Below, one piece after another: positions 18,780 to 30,208 of a stretch of 37,635 bases of DNA (positions within the stretch are counted from its first letter, which is position 1; each line of letters starts with the position of its first letter). The stretch is from NCBI GenBank assembly GCA_002477755.1, contig DLKD01000019.1:1-37635 (forward strand), read 5' to 3'. A program made the translations under genes and the position numbers. The DNA comes from Gordonia sp. UBA7599. GTDB taxonomy: Bacteria > Actinomycetota > Actinomycetes > Mycobacteriales > Mycobacteriaceae. The notes below the pieces were generated by a model. It made no database searches. It was not told the origin of the DNA and worked only from the letters and a program-made list of their open reading frames with translations.

Positions 18780-19400
18780 TTACTCGACGGCCAATCCCAC
18801 GATCGCGCGCACGAGCGTACGGCGCTGACTGGTCAGGTGCGGCGAGTCCGGCTCGAGCAGCCAGCGCAGGACATAGCCGTCGAGGTAGTTCATCGCCAGC
18901 AAGCCGACCTCCTCGACGTCGGCCGACCAGGTGACGCCGGCAACGTCTGCGCAACTGGCGATCATGGTCGTCACGTACCGGGTGTTGAGCCGATACTGGG
19001 TCAACGCTGTGGCCCGGACGTCACCGCCGCCGCGGACCGCGCCGGTGGCGATCTCGTAGGTGACCAGTCGACGCTTCGGCGTCGAGGAGATGATGGACCA
19101 CCACCCCTCGATCGCCTGGTTCAGTAGCTCCTCGAGGGCGGCAAGTCCGCGGAGCTTGCTGGACACGTCCGGTAGCGCGGAGGCCACTTGGACCACCTGG
19201 TCGGCGAGCGACAAAGCCACCGCTCGGATGAGGCCGTCTTTGCTCGGGAAGAAGTGTTGGAGCGTACCCAGCGAGACGCCCGCTGCCGACGCCACATCGC
19301 GCATGGAAAAGGCCGCAAAACCAGACTGTTCGGCCAATTCCACCGCTGTCTGGACCAGCTGTCGCTGACGATCCGCCGCGGTCATCCTGGGGGCCACCAT
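18780..19400 (-). CDS. TetR family transcriptional regulator
   Basis: A 206-residue regulator. The N-terminal DNA-binding domain (about 8-60) has the typical TetR helix-turn-helix, [24 protein letters not shown], followed by [10 protein letters not shown]. The C-terminal ligand-binding half is helical and of no recognised specificity. Within 120 bp upstream lie two direct repeats and a short inverted repeat, candidates for its own operator. It is encoded immediately before metG (13-bp gap) in the same direction, an unusual place for a TetR gene. Its targets cannot be told from sequence; the neighbouring GH65/HAD pair is one possibility. Confidence 0.92.
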   Translation of the reverse strand: MVAPRMTAADRQRQLVQTAVELAEQSGFAAFSMRDVASAAGVSLGTLQHFFPSKDGLIRAVALSLADQVVQVASALPDVSSKLRGLAALEELLNQAIEGWWSIISSTPKRRLVTYEIATGAVRGGGDVRATALTQYRLNTRYVTTMIASCADVAGVTWSADVEEVGLLAMNYLDGYVLRWLLEPDSPHLTSQRRTLVRAIVGLAVE

Positions 19401-19454
19401 GCGAGCTTATCGCCCGATCCGGGGTGAGTTCGCTCCACGCGGCACTCCTTGACC

Positions 19455-19520
19455 CCAGTCAACTGTACGATTAGCGTACCAGTCAGTCGTATTGTTGTGC
19501 CAGTCAGTCGTATGGTTACG
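19455..19520. promoter_or_regulatory. Direct and inverted repeats upstream of TetR gene
   Basis: CCAGTCAGTCGTAT occurs at 19479-19492 (last base T) and again at 19500-19513, 21 bp apart, or two helical turns. A diverged third copy starts at 19455 (CCAGTCAACTGTACG). Between the first two copies is a perfect inverted repeat, GTACG-ATTAG-CGTAC (19465-19479). The cluster lies 55-120 bp upstream of the TetR start with no coding function apparent. It fits a multi-site operator and promoter for the TetR-metG unit. Operator function is inference. Confidence 0.55.
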
Positions 19521-19601
19521 GCACCACGGTAAGTCAAGAGAAAGATGGTTGGGAATGGGTGTGCTACACCGACCGGTGACGATGGCGTAGCCACGCAAGG
19601 C

Positions 19602-19636
19602 GACAGGGCGGCCCGTTGACGTCGGGCCGCCCTGTC
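19602..19636. terminator. Hairpin terminator after the GH65 gene
   Basis: A perfect 13-bp stem, GACAGGGCGGCCC (19602-19614) with GGGCCGCCCTGTC (19624-19636), encloses a 9-base loop. It lies 15 bp past the GH65 stop. There is no U-tract on either strand, as is common for actinobacterial hairpin terminators. It separates the GH65 unit from the TetR promoter region. Confidence 0.75.
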
Positions 19637-19650
19637 TGCTGTCTGCGTCG

Positions 19651-22026
19651 CTACTCGGGGCGCTGGTAGGGGGCGCAGCCCGGAGGTGCCTGCGGGGCGA
19701 CGAGGGCGGGGCGCTTGGCGATCTTCTTGGTCACCGGGGTGTCTTCCTCCAGGAGGAACTTCTCGCCGTGGTGGGCCAGTTCGATCGGCGGACCCGAGAG
19801 CAACCGGTACGTCGCCGAGTCGCGGTCGACGGCGACGACGATCGACGACCCGCGCACGATCATGCGGAACGACATGTAGTTCAACCGCTTCGGCAGGCGC
19901 GGCGCGAAGGTGATGTTGCCGTCGAAGTCGCGCATGCCGCCGAATCCGGCGACGCAGTCGGTCCACGCGCCCGCCAGGGCGGCGATGTGGAGCCCCGACG
20001 CGACGTTGGCGTGCAGGTCGTGCAGGTCGGTGAACACCGACTCGCACATCAGGTCGTAGGCCAGTTCCAGATAGCCCACTTCGGCGGCCACGACTGCCTC
20101 ACAACACGCCGACAGCGACGAGTCGCGGACCGTGAGCGGGTAGTAGTAGTCGAAGTTGCGCTTCTTGGCGGCGTCGTCGAATACGTCGCCGCGGGTGTAC
20201 ATGGCGAAGACGAGGTCGGCCTGCTTGACGACCTGTTTGCGGTACAGGTCGAAGTACGGGTAGTTCAGCAGCAGCGGGTAGCGGTCTTTGGAGCCCTCGA
20301 AATCCCACTGCCCCAGGAGGGTGAACGACTCGCACTGCGGGTGGACTTCGAGCTTCTCGTCGTAGGGGATCGCCATCGCGTCAGCAGCGGCCTCCCAGCG
20401 CGCCGTCTCCTCGTCGGTGACGCCCAGGGCGCGCGCCACCTCGGGCTGGCGGTGGACCGCGGACACCGCGTCGCGCAGGTTCTGCTGCACGGCGAGGTTG
20501 GTGAACACGTTGTTGTTGACGATCGCCGTGTACTCGTCGGGCCCGGTCACGCCGTCGATGCGGAACTCGTTATGCATGTCGAAGTGCCCGGTGCCCGAGA
20601 ACAGGCGTGCGGTTTCCACCAGCAGTTCCACGCCGCACTCGACGTCGAACTGCTCGTCGCCGGTGGCATTGAGGTACTTGGCGACAGCGTTGGCGATGTC
20701 GGCGCTGACGTGCACGCCCGCCGTTCCCGCCGGCCAGTAGCCCGAGCACTCGTCGCCGTTGATGGAGCGCCACGGGAACATGGCGCCCTTCTGGCCCAGC
20801 TCTGCGGCGCGCGCCTTGGCCTTGTCCATCGTGGCGTGCCGCCAGCGCAGTTCCTCACCGGCTGCAGCGGGCAGGGTGTAGGTCAGCATCGGCAACACGA
20901 AGCTCTCGGTGTCCCAGAACGCGTGCCCGTCGTAACCGGGCCCGGTCAGGCCCTTGGCCGGGATGGCGCGCGACTCGCCGCGTGCGCCGGCCTGCAGCAC
21001 GTGGAACAGTGCGAAGCGGACCGCCTGCTGCAGCTCCGGGTCACCGTCGAGCTCGATGTCGGCAGAATGCCAGAAGTCGTCGAGGAAGGCGGTCTGCTGG
21101 GCGACCAGCTCCTCCCACCCGGTGTCGACGGCCAGGGCGAGTGCCGCCTCGACCTGTGCGCGCAGCGCGGGCACGCTGCGGCGGCCCGACCAGCCGTAGC
21201 CGATGTACTTGGTCAGCGACACCTTCTGCCCGCGCGGCACGGTGGTGGAGATCGTCAGGCGCGCCAGGTCACCGTCGGCGCGGATCGAGGTCTGGGCGTC
21301 CGACGGCATCTCCAGCGTGTGGTCCATGCCCGCGGCCATGTGCAACTGGGAGTTGCGCGTGTGGTGCACCAGGACCGCCGAGTACCCGTGCGAGTCGGCC
21401 AGGTCGGCCACCAACGGAGCGTCGAGCGCGGCCGCCAGACGGGGGTCGTTGCCCGGAATCGGGATCGGCTCGTTGGCGAGCAGGTCGGATTGCAGCACGA
21501 GGGTCATGTCCTCGCTGAGCGGCTCCACTTCGTAGTGGATGGCGGCGATCGCGCGCTTGGTGAACGACACGAGCCGTTCCGAGCGGATGCGCACCCGGCG
21601 CCCCGTCGGCGAGGTCCACACTGTCTCGCGGCGCAGCGTGCCGGTGCGGAAGTCCAGGGTGCGCGAGTGCTCCTCGGTGGTCCCGTACCGCAGGTCCATC
21701 GGCTCGTCTTCGACCAGGAGTCGGATGATCTTGCCGTCGGTGACGTTGACGACGGTCTGGCCCGATTCGGGGTAGCCGTAGCCGGATTCGGCGTAGGGCA
21801 GGTCGCGCAGCTCGTAGAACCCGTTGAGGTAGGACCCGGGCAGATCGGTCGGCTCACCCTCCTCGAAGGTGCCGCGCAGGCCGATGTGCCCGTTGGACAG
21901 CGCGAACAGCGATTCGGTGCGCGAGAGCATGTCGACCCGCAGGCCGTTCCACTTGAGCTGCCACGGGTGGACCTCGAAACCCATCTCGCGCACGGGGCCG
22001 TGCGGATCGGGGAACGGGTGGCTCAT
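19651..22026 (-). CDS. GH65 family disaccharide phosphorylase
   Basis: A 791-residue GH65 enzyme, homologous to mycobacterial Rv3401. Characterised GH65 phosphorylases cleave maltose, trehalose, kojibiose or nigerose with phosphate, giving beta-glucose 1-phosphate and glucose. The fold is visible as an N-terminal beta-sandwich (about 1-290), an (alpha/alpha)6 barrel with GHAFWDTESF (W371-D372-T373-E374), the catalytic acid E498 in GVTGPDEYTA, and a C-terminal beta cap after VASGLHIAALAGAW. KQADLVF is the usual downstream motif. The ATG overlaps the upstream HAD gene by 4 bp, pairing phosphorolysis with beta-phosphoglucomutase. Substrate specificity cannot be assigned, and hydrolase activity is possible. 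Confidence 0.92.
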   Translation of the reverse strand: MSHPFPDPHGPVREMGFEVHPWQLKWNGLRVDMLSRTESLFALSNGHIGLRGTFEEGEPTDLPGSYLNGFYELRDLPYAESGYGYPESGQTVVNVTDGKIIRLLVEDEPMDLRYGTTEEHSRTLDFRTGTLRRETVWTSPTGRRVRIRSERLVSFTKRAIAAIHYEVEPLSEDMTLVLQSDLLANEPIPIPGNDPRLAAALDAPLVADLADSHGYSAVLVHHTRNSQLHMAAGMDHTLEMPSDAQTSIRADGDLARLTISTTVPRGQKVSLTKYIGYGWSGRRSVPALRAQVEAALALAVDTGWEELVAQQTAFLDDFWHSADIELDGDPELQQAVRFALFHVLQAGARGESRAIPAKGLTGPGYDGHAFWDTESFVLPMLTYTLPAAAGEELRWRHATMDKAKARAAELGQKGAMFPWRSINGDECSGYWPAGTAGVHVSADIANAVAKYLNATGDEQFDVECGVELLVETARLFSGTGHFDMHNEFRIDGVTGPDEYTAIVNNNVFTNLAVQQNLRDAVSAVHRQPEVARALGVTDEETARWEAAADAMAIPYDEKLEVHPQCESFTLLGQWDFEGSKDRYPLLLNYPYFDLYRKQVVKQADLVFAMYTRGDVFDDAAKKRNFDYYYPLTVRDSSLSACCEAVVAAEVGYLELAYDLMCESVFTDLHDLHANVASGLHIAALAGAWTDCVAGFGGMRDFDGNITFAPRLPKRLNYMSFRMIVRGSSIVVAVDRDSATYRLLSGPPIELAHHGEKFLLEEDTPVTKKIAKRPALVAPQAPPGCAPYQRPE

Positions 22027-22769
22027 TGTGGTGCTCCTTCCGGCTGGCGCAACTGGTCCAGACTGGTGACGACGATGGTGGCGCCGTTGGCGGCAAGCGA
22101 CTTCGCATGCGGGCTCGGCTGTTCAGTTCCGCCGGTTCTGTCCACGCCCACGACGGTGGGAAAGCCGCCGGCGGCCCCGGCGGCGACCCCGGAGACGGCG
22201 TCCTCGAACACAGCGGCGTGCTCGACTCCCACACCCATCAGCTCGGCGCCGAGGAGGAACGAGTCGGGCGCTGGCTTGCCCTTCAGGCCGCGCTCGACGA
22301 TGACGTTGCCGTCGACGCGGTGGGTCACGAAACCGGTTAGTCCGGCGGCCTCCAACACGGGCCCGCCGTTCTTCGAGGAGGTGACGACCGCGATGCCCAG
22401 ACCCGCGTCGCGCGCCGCCTGCAGGTAGGCGACCGCGTCGGGGTAGGGGGTCACCCCGTCGCGGTCCAGGATGGCCAGGAAGCGGTCGTTCTTGTCTTGT
22501 GCCAGCTTGGCGACGGCCGCGTCGTCGACGGTGATGTGACGGGCGGTGAGGAAGGCGGTGATGCCGTCCTCACGGGGCCGGCCGTCGACGTGGGCGAGGT
22601 AGTCGGCATCGGTGAACGGCACCGGGGTGTTTCCGTCGGCGTCGGTGACGTGGGCGAGGAAGTCGTTGAACGCCTCGGTCCACGCCGTCAGGTGCACGGA
22701 AGCGGTATCGGTAAGTACCCCGTCCAGGTCGAAAAGCGCGACGGTAATCGAATCCGGCAACCCCAACAT
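22023..22769 (-). CDS. Beta-phosphoglucomutase-like HAD family protein
   Basis: A 248-residue HAD-superfamily enzyme with nucleophile D14 and general acid/base D16 in FDLDGVLTDTA, a helical cap (about 20-110, with DGRPREDGI), the VVTSSKN motif, the Lys of KGKPAPDSF and the acidic FEDAVSGVAAG. This is the beta-phosphoglucomutase pattern, which turns beta-glucose 1-phosphate into glucose 6-phosphate. That is the logical next step after the GH65 phosphorylase encoded with a 4-bp overlap. The Rv3400-Rv3401 pair in M. tuberculosis has the same arrangement. I chose the ATG at 22769; a GTG three codons upstream is also possible. The longer open frame to 23321 is a shadow over tatD. Confidence 0.9.
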   Translation of the reverse strand: MLGLPDSITVALFDLDGVLTDTASVHLTAWTEAFNDFLAHVTDADGNTPVPFTDADYLAHVDGRPREDGITAFLTARHITVDDAAVAKLAQDKNDRFLAILDRDGVTPYPDAVAYLQAARDAGLGIAVVTSSKNGGPVLEAAGLTGFVTHRVDGNVIVERGLKGKPAPDSFLLGAELMGVGVEHAAVFEDAVSGVAAGAAGGFPTVVGVDRTGGTEQPSPHAKSLAANGATIVVTSLDQLRQPEGAPQ

Positions 22770-22889
22770 CTCGCTCACGCTACGCGACTGGGCATCGGCG
22801 TGCGCGACGACTCGGCCCATTGCCGGGCGTGCCAATATGGGACCCATGCTGTGCGCCTTCGCCCAAGCCGATCTAGGGACGGCCGAGCC

Positions 22890-23741
22890 GTGACGGCGGA
22901 GTCCACGGTGGCCAAGAAGAGTCGCCGCGAACCGCCACCGGATCCGGACCCGTTGCCCGGGCTCGTCGATGCGCATACCCATCTCGCCGCATGTGGCGGT
23001 CGTGACTCCGAGTCGGTCGCCGCGATCCTCGACCATGCCGATCGCGTCGGGGTGGGGCAAGTGGTCACCGTCGCCGACGACATGGTCGATGCGCGGTGGG
23101 CCGTTGCCGCCGCCGAATGGGACCGAAGATGCTTTGCTGCGGTTGCGCTGCACCCCATGCACGCCGGTGACCTCGACGACGACGCCAAGGTCGAGTTGGA
23201 GCAGATGGCGCGTCACGAGCGCGTCGTCGCGGTCGGCGAGACAGGGTTGGACTACTACTGGCCGTCGCGGTCGCAGGACTGTGCGCCGCCCGATGTCCAG
23301 GCGCAGGCGTTCGCCTGGCATATCGACCTAGCCAAGCGCGTCGGCAAGCCGCTGATGATCCACAACCGTGAGGCCGACCGCGACCTGCTGGACATCCTTG
23401 CTGCGGAGGGGTCGCCGGAGACGGTGATCATGCACTGCTTCTCCGGCGATGCGGCGACTGCGCGCGAGTGCGTGGACCGCGGGTATGTGCTGAGTTTTTC
23501 CGGCACGGTGTCTTTCTCCAATGCCTCGGAACTACAGGAAGCTGCGCTCGTGGTGCCCGACGAGCAGATTCTCGTCGAAACCGATGCCCCGTTCCTGACG
23601 CCGCACCCGTATCGCGGGCGGCGCAACCAGTCGTACTGCCTGCCCTACACGGCACGGTTCCTGGCCGCCCTGCGCGGCACGTCCGACGAGGAGATGGCGG
23701 CGGTCCTGGGGGGCAATGCCCGCCGCGTCTACCAGCTCTGA
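22890..23741 (+). CDS. TatD family metal-dependent hydrolase/DNase
   Basis: A 283-residue TIM-barrel metallohydrolase of the TatD family, linked in other bacteria to DNA 3'-5' exonuclease activity. The metal-binding residues are visible: H29 and H31 in VDAHTHL, the Glu in GETGLDYYW, His in MIHNREAD and MHCFSG, and the Asp in ETDAPFLTP. The start is a GTG at 22890, about 24 residues before the first His motif, similar to mycobacterial homologues. It lies next to rpfB, as in M. tuberculosis (Rv1008-Rv1009), but is separated from metG here by the TetR and GH65/HAD genes. Confidence 0.92.
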   Translation: MTAESTVAKKSRREPPPDPDPLPGLVDAHTHLAACGGRDSESVAAILDHADRVGVGQVVTVADDMVDARWAVAAAEWDRRCFAAVALHPMHAGDLDDDAKVELEQMARHERVVAVGETGLDYYWPSRSQDCAPPDVQAQAFAWHIDLAKRVGKPLMIHNREADRDLLDILAAEGSPETVIMHCFSGDAATARECVDRGYVLSFSGTVSFSNASELQEAALVVPDEQILVETDAPFLTPHPYRGRRNQSYCLPYTARFLAALRGTSDEEMAAVLGGNARRVYQL

Positions 23742-23775
23742 TATAGCGCGGGTGGCTGAAAAGTCGCCACTTCGA

Positions 23776-25934
<2,159 letters not shown>

Positions 25935-25940
25935 CGTTCC

Positions 25941-26861
25941 GTGGCTTTGAAACCCCCGTCGTCCACCGGGTCGATCACCGTGCGTGCCGCGGCGAAGATC
26001 AACCTGTTCCTCGGGGTGGGCCCGCTGCGCAGTGACGGCTACCACGACCTGACGACGGTCTTCCAGGCGGTTTCGTTGTTCGACCACGTCACCGTGCAGA
26101 CCGCTGACGAGCTGTCCGTGCAGACGATCGGCGAGGGCGCCGATCAAGTCCCCGACGATCCTCGGGCGAACCTCGCCGCCCGCGCTGCCCTGCGCGTCGA
26201 TCCCGATGCCCGCGTTTCGGTGGAGATCGACAAGACCATCCCGGTCGCCGGGGGAATGGCCGGTGGGAGTGCCGACGGCGCCGCGTCGTTGCTTGCCTGT
26301 ACGCGGCTGTTCGGCGTCGATTGGACCCGCGACGAGCTGATGTCTGCCGCTGCCGACCTCGGCTCCGACGTGCCGTTCTGTCTGCACGGCGGTACGGCGC
26401 TGGGGAGGGGGCGCGGCGAGCAGCTCACCGGGGTCCTGTCGCGTGGCGTCTATCACTGGGTGCTGGCGATCGCGAAGACCGGCCTGTCCACCCCGGCGGT
26501 CTTCGCCGAGCTCGACCGGCTGCGCGAACGGGACAATCCAGAGAGTATCGATGGGCCGGACCCCGACGATCTGCTGCGTGCCCTGGCCGTCGGTGACGTG
26601 GAGCGTACTGCCGCACTGTTGCACAACGACCTGCAGCCGGCGGCGCTGTCGCTGCAGCCGGGCCTGCGCCGCACGTTGAGCGCCGGCGTGGACGCCGGTG
26701 CGCTCTCGGGCATCGTCTCCGGTTCCGGTCCGACGTGTGCCTTCCTGTGTGCCGACGAGGAGTCGGCCGTCCGCGTCGCCGCCGAACTCGCCGGTCGCGG
26801 GGTCGCTCGCTCCGTGCGCACCGCCCACGGTCCCGTCCCCGGCGCGCGAATCGTCGAATAG
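25941..26861 (+). CDS. ispE: 4-diphosphocytidyl-2-C-methyl-D-erythritol kinase
   Basis: IspE phosphorylates the 2-hydroxyl of CDP-methylerythritol with ATP, the fourth step of the non-mevalonate isoprenoid pathway. The 306-residue GHMP kinase has the N-terminal [20 protein letters not shown], the glycine-rich ATP loop [33 protein letters not shown] and the C-terminal [10 protein letters not shown]. The start is a GTG at 25941, 6 bp after the ksgA stop. The rpfB-ksgA-ispE order is the mycobacterial one and suggests a single transcript. Confidence 0.95.
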   Translation: MALKPPSSTGSITVRAAAKINLFLGVGPLRSDGYHDLTTVFQAVSLFDHVTVQTADELSVQTIGEGADQVPDDPRANLAARAALRVDPDARVSVEIDKTIPVAGGMAGGSADGAASLLACTRLFGVDWTRDELMSAAADLGSDVPFCLHGGTALGRGRGEQLTGVLSRGVYHWVLAIAKTGLSTPAVFAELDRLRERDNPESIDGPDPDDLLRALAVGDVERTAALLHNDLQPAALSLQPGLRRTLSAGVDAGALSGIVSGSGPTCAFLCADEESAVRVAAELAGRGVARSVRTAHGPVPGARIVE

Positions 26862-26898
26862 CGGCAGTGCCTCGACCCGATGGGTTAGCGTCGCTGCT

Positions 26899-28035
26899 AT
26901 GCGAGCATTTTCAGTTTTCCTGGGCGCAGCCCTTGCCCTGGCCGGCCCGATCGCCGTCGCCCCCACACCCAACGCCTCCGCAGCAGGGACGGGGACCGTG
27001 CTGTCGCGGTCCGCGGTCCCGGCGGTGAACCTGCCGTCGGGCGCCGTGCGCGCCGTCAAGGTGCTGTACACCACGCGTGACCAGAACGGTCGTCCCGCGC
27101 GCAGCACCGGCGTCGTCTACTACCCGCGCGGTGCCGCGCCCGCCGGTGGCTGGAAGGTCGTGTCGTGGGCCCACGGCACCAGTGGCATCACCGCCAAGTG
27201 CGCGCCGAGCATCACTTCGGGCAAGCGCCAGGACGAGATGCAGCCGAATATCGCCGGTGCACTGGCCCGCGGATACGTGGTGACCGCGACCGACTACATC
27301 GGCCTTGGCGGCGGCGGGGTCGCCGAGTACCTGGGCGGGCGCTCGGCCGCCTACAACGTGATCGACATGATCCGGGCCGCGCGCAACGTCGACCCGACGA
27401 TCGGCAAGCGGTGGGTGTCGCTGGGCCATTCGCAGGGCGGCCACGCCGCCCTGTGGGCCGCTCGGACGGCTCCGCGCTACGCCCCCGAACTGCCGATGCT
27501 CGGCACTGTCGCACTGGCCCCGGCCAGCCAGATCCCGAGTATCACGCCGGTGTTCCAGTACCCCGGCACTCCCAGCCTCGGCACGTTCAACATGATGTCG
27601 GGGTTCGGGCTGTACCTGATGAGCGGTCTCAACAACGCACGGCCGGATCTGAACGCGTTGTCCTACCTGTCCCCGGTGGGACGTCAGTGGTTGGCGATTG
27701 CGCGGAACACCTGCGTCTTCGAACTCGCCGTCAAGATGCGCAACGTCGCACCCGGGACGCTGTGGGCGAAGGCGACGGCGAGTTCGCCGCAGTTCATGGC
27801 CGCCCTGAATGACTACGCGGGAATCCCGAACACCGGGTTCGGCACCCGAGGCGTCCGACTGCAGCAGGGCATGAGCGACACCATCGTCCTGCCGATCAGC
27901 ACCATGCAACTCGAGGGGCAGCTGCGCAGTGGTGGCGCCAACGTGTCGCTGCGGTTCTACCCGGGCGACCACATGGCCGTGACCAGGCAGTCGATGGGCG
28001 ACACGATGGCGACCGTGGCGGGCTATTTCCGCTGA
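26899..28035 (+). CDS. Secreted lipase-like alpha/beta hydrolase
   Basis: A 378-residue exported hydrolase. The N-terminus (MRAFSVFLGAALALAGPIAVA) is a signal peptide with likely cleavage near NASA-AG (about 28). The mature part resembles secretory lipases/triacylglycerol hydrolases of mycolic-acid bacteria. It shows WAHGTSG as the oxyanion region, nucleophile S178 in GHSQGGHAAL, a possible acid in MSDTIVLP and the catalytic His in GDHMAV near the C-terminus. It begins 37 bp after ispE and ends 13 bp before the ABC-F gene in the same direction. Its natural lipid or ester is unknown. Confidence 0.88.
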   Translation: MRAFSVFLGAALALAGPIAVAPTPNASAAGTGTVLSRSAVPAVNLPSGAVRAVKVLYTTRDQNGRPARSTGVVYYPRGAAPAGGWKVVSWAHGTSGITAKCAPSITSGKRQDEMQPNIAGALARGYVVTATDYIGLGGGGVAEYLGGRSAAYNVIDMIRAARNVDPTIGKRWVSLGHSQGGHAALWAARTAPRYAPELPMLGTVALAPASQIPSITPVFQYPGTPSLGTFNMMSGFGLYLMSGLNNARPDLNALSYLSPVGRQWLAIARNTCVFELAVKMRNVAPGTLWAKATASSPQFMAALNDYAGIPNTGFGTRGVRLQQGMSDTIVLPISTMQLEGQLRSGGANVSLRFYPGDHMAVTRQSMGDTMATVAGYFR

Positions 28036-28048
28036 CTAGACTGGCGCC

Positions 28049-29863
28049 GTGACCGCGCCGGCCAACCCCGTACTGATCAACGCCGAGAAGATCAGCAAGA
28101 GCTTTGGCATCAAGCCGCTCCTCGAGTCGGTCAGCGTCGGCGTCCACGCGGGGCAGCGGATCGGCGTCGTCGGCCTTAACGGCGGTGGCAAGACCACGCT
28201 GCTGGAAATCCTTGCCGGCATCGTCGAACCCGACGATGGACGCGTGTCGACGGCCCGTGAGGCGCGCATCGCCACGGTGACCCAGCGCGGCGAGCTGCCG
28301 CCCGATGCCACGGTTGCCGAGGTCGTCGTCGGCTCGCTCGGCGTCGCCGAACACGAATGGGCGGGGGACCCGCGGATCCGGGACGTGCTGGCCGGGATCG
28401 GTGTCGCCGACCTTCTGGACCGACGCACCGACGAGCTATCGGGCGGTCAACGCCGACGAGTCGCGCTGGCCGCGGCGCTGGTTGCCGACGCGAACGTCCT
28501 CATCCTCGATGAGCCGACCAACCATCTCGACGTCGAGGGTGTGCAGTGGCTGGCGGGTCATCTCGTGGCACGCGGCGACGCGGTCGTCGTCGTCACCCAC
28601 GACCGCTGGTTCCTCGACACCGTCGCGCAGCGCACCTGGGAGGTGCACGACGGGACCGTCGACGAATACGACGGCGGCTACAACGACTGGGTGTTCGCGC
28701 GCGCAGAGCGGTCGCGCCTGGCCGACGCCGCCGAGGAGCGCCGACGCAATCTGGCGCGTAAAGAGCTCGCGTGGCTGCGGCGCGGCCCGCCCGCGCGGAC
28801 GTCGAAACCCAAGTACCGGATAGAGGCGGCCGAGAAGCTGATCGCCGACGTCCCGCCGCCGCGGGACACGGTGACGCTCTCGGCCTTCGCCAAGCGGCGG
28901 TTGGGTCGCGTGGCGATCGAGCTGGAGGATGCTCGCGTGAGCACGCCGGTCGGGGCCGACGGGTCGTCGACGGTGCTGCTCGACGCGTTGACCTGGCGGC
29001 TGGCGCCGGGCGAGCGGATCGGACTCGTCGGCGTCAACGGTTCGGGGAAGACGACGCTGCTGCGCGCGCTGGCCGGGGAGGTTCCGGTGGAACCGGGGCG
29101 GCGGATCGAGGGCAAGACGGTGTCGCTGGGGTGGCTGCGCCAGGAACTCGACGACCTCGATCCCGACCAACGGGTGCTCGATGCGGTTGAGGCGATTGCC
29201 GGCACCGTGACGCTGGGCGACAAGGAACTCACGGCCAGCCAACTCGCCGAACGGCTCGGCTTCGCACCCGCCCGCCAGCGCACACCGGTCGGGGACTTAT
29301 CCGGCGGCGAACGCCGGCGCCTGCAGCTGACGCGGGTCCTGATGGGCGAGCCCAACGTCCTGCTCCTCGACGAGCCGACCAACGACCTGGACATCGACAC
29401 CCTGCAGCAGGTCGAGGATCTCCTCGACGGCTGGGCCGGCACACTCGTAGTGATCAGCCACGACCGCTACCTCATCGAGCGGATCTGCGATTCGACGTGG
29501 GCCTTGTTCGGCGATGGGAAGCTGACCAACCTGCCTCGGGGCATCGAGCAGTATCTGGAGCGACGAAGTGCTGCGCTGCGCGCGACTGGCGCTCCGGGCA
29601 AGGCCTCCGCCACCGCGTCGTCTGCTGCATCGGCCGCCCCGACGTCGGCGGCCGAGCACCGCGATGCCCGCAAGGCGATGGGCCGACTCGAGCGCCAGAT
29701 CGACAAACTGTCCGCACGCGAGGCCCAGTTGCATGCCGACCTGGTCGAGGCCGCCACCGATCCGAGTCGATTGGTGGAGCTTGATGCCGAGCTCAAGCGC
29801 GTCGTGGCGGACAAGGAGCAGGCCGAGGCCGACTGGCTCGTGGCCGCTGAACTCGCCGACTGA
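28049..29863 (+). CDS. ABC-F family ATPase (Uup-like)
   Basis: A 604-residue soluble protein with two ABC ATPase domains and no membrane part, the ABC-F design that acts on ribosomes or in antibiotic protection. Domain 1 has GLNGGGKTT (42-50), LSGGQRRRV and ILDEPTNHLD. Domain 2 has GVNGSGKTT (K334), LSGGERRRL and LLDEPTNDLD. Both switch His are present (VVTHDRW, VISHDRY). The inter-domain arm includes ERRRNLARKELAWLRRGPPARTSKPKYR, the Uup-type sequence. The C-terminus (about 535-604) is an Ala/Ser-rich linker and a coiled coil, also Uup-like. The start is a GTG at 28049. Uup is linked to ribosome function and to suppression of transposon excision in E. coli; the role here is inferred. Confidence 0.92.
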   Translation: MTAPANPVLINAEKISKSFGIKPLLESVSVGVHAGQRIGVVGLNGGGKTTLLEILAGIVEPDDGRVSTAREARIATVTQRGELPPDATVAEVVVGSLGVAEHEWAGDPRIRDVLAGIGVADLLDRRTDELSGGQRRRVALAAALVADANVLILDEPTNHLDVEGVQWLAGHLVARGDAVVVVTHDRWFLDTVAQRTWEVHDGTVDEYDGGYNDWVFARAERSRLADAAEERRRNLARKELAWLRRGPPARTSKPKYRIEAAEKLIADVPPPRDTVTLSAFAKRRLGRVAIELEDARVSTPVGADGSSTVLLDALTWRLAPGERIGLVGVNGSGKTTLLRALAGEVPVEPGRRIEGKTVSLGWLRQELDDLDPDQRVLDAVEAIAGTVTLGDKELTASQLAERLGFAPARQRTPVGDLSGGERRRLQLTRVLMGEPNVLLLDEPTNDLDIDTLQQVEDLLDGWAGTLVVISHDRYLIERICDSTWALFGDGKLTNLPRGIEQYLERRSAALRATGAPGKASATASSAASAAPTSAAEHRDARKAMGRLERQIDKLSAREAQLHADLVEAATDPSRLVELDAELKRVVADKEQAEADWLVAAELAD

Positions 29864-29914
29864 GCCCGATCCGACGCCGAGTGAGCCCTACTTCTCTTCG
29901 GGAGCCAATGGGCT

Positions 29915-30208
29915 TCAGCCGCCTGTGATGAACAGCCCGGCCAGCAGCACGACGGCCAGGGTCGTCGTACCCCAGCCGACTATCGGCACCGCCCCGTTGG
30001 GCGGGGTCAGCCGTCCGCGCCGGCGCCGCGACAGCACCCAGATCACCAATGCGAGCGTGAGGGCGGCTATCGACAGTGTGACTCGCACCGCGTCGACCCG
30101 ATGGAACATCACCACCCCGGCGATCGTCGCGGCGCTCACCGCGGTGCGCTCCCACGCCAGCGCAGTGCGCTCGGACGGCAGCGTGGGCGGTGCGCTCGGA
30201 TCGGTCAT
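29915..30208 (-). CDS. DUF202 family membrane protein
   Basis: A 97-residue protein with the DUF202 signature PSERTALAWERTAVSAATIAGVVMF near the N-terminus and three membrane helices (about 22-38, 46-62, 76-95). DUF202 proteins occur as YidG/YidH-like pairs in bacteria, and their biochemical role is not established. The ATG at 30208 overlaps the stop of the next DUF202 gene by one base (TAATG), so the two are coupled. The longer open frame upstream is a shadow. The gene is convergent with the ABC-F gene, 51 bp away. Confidence 0.85.
   Translation of the reverse strand: MTDPSAPPTLPSERTALAWERTAVSAATIAGVVMFHRVDAVRVTLSIAALTLALVIWVLSRRRRGRLTPPNGAVPIVGWGTTTLAVVLLAGLFITGG

Noticed and set aside
19768-22428. 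886-codon open frame opposite the GH65 gene
   Set aside because: It is a mirror of GC-rich codons in GH65 and the HAD gene. Its translation is Arg/Gly/Val/His-rich without motifs.
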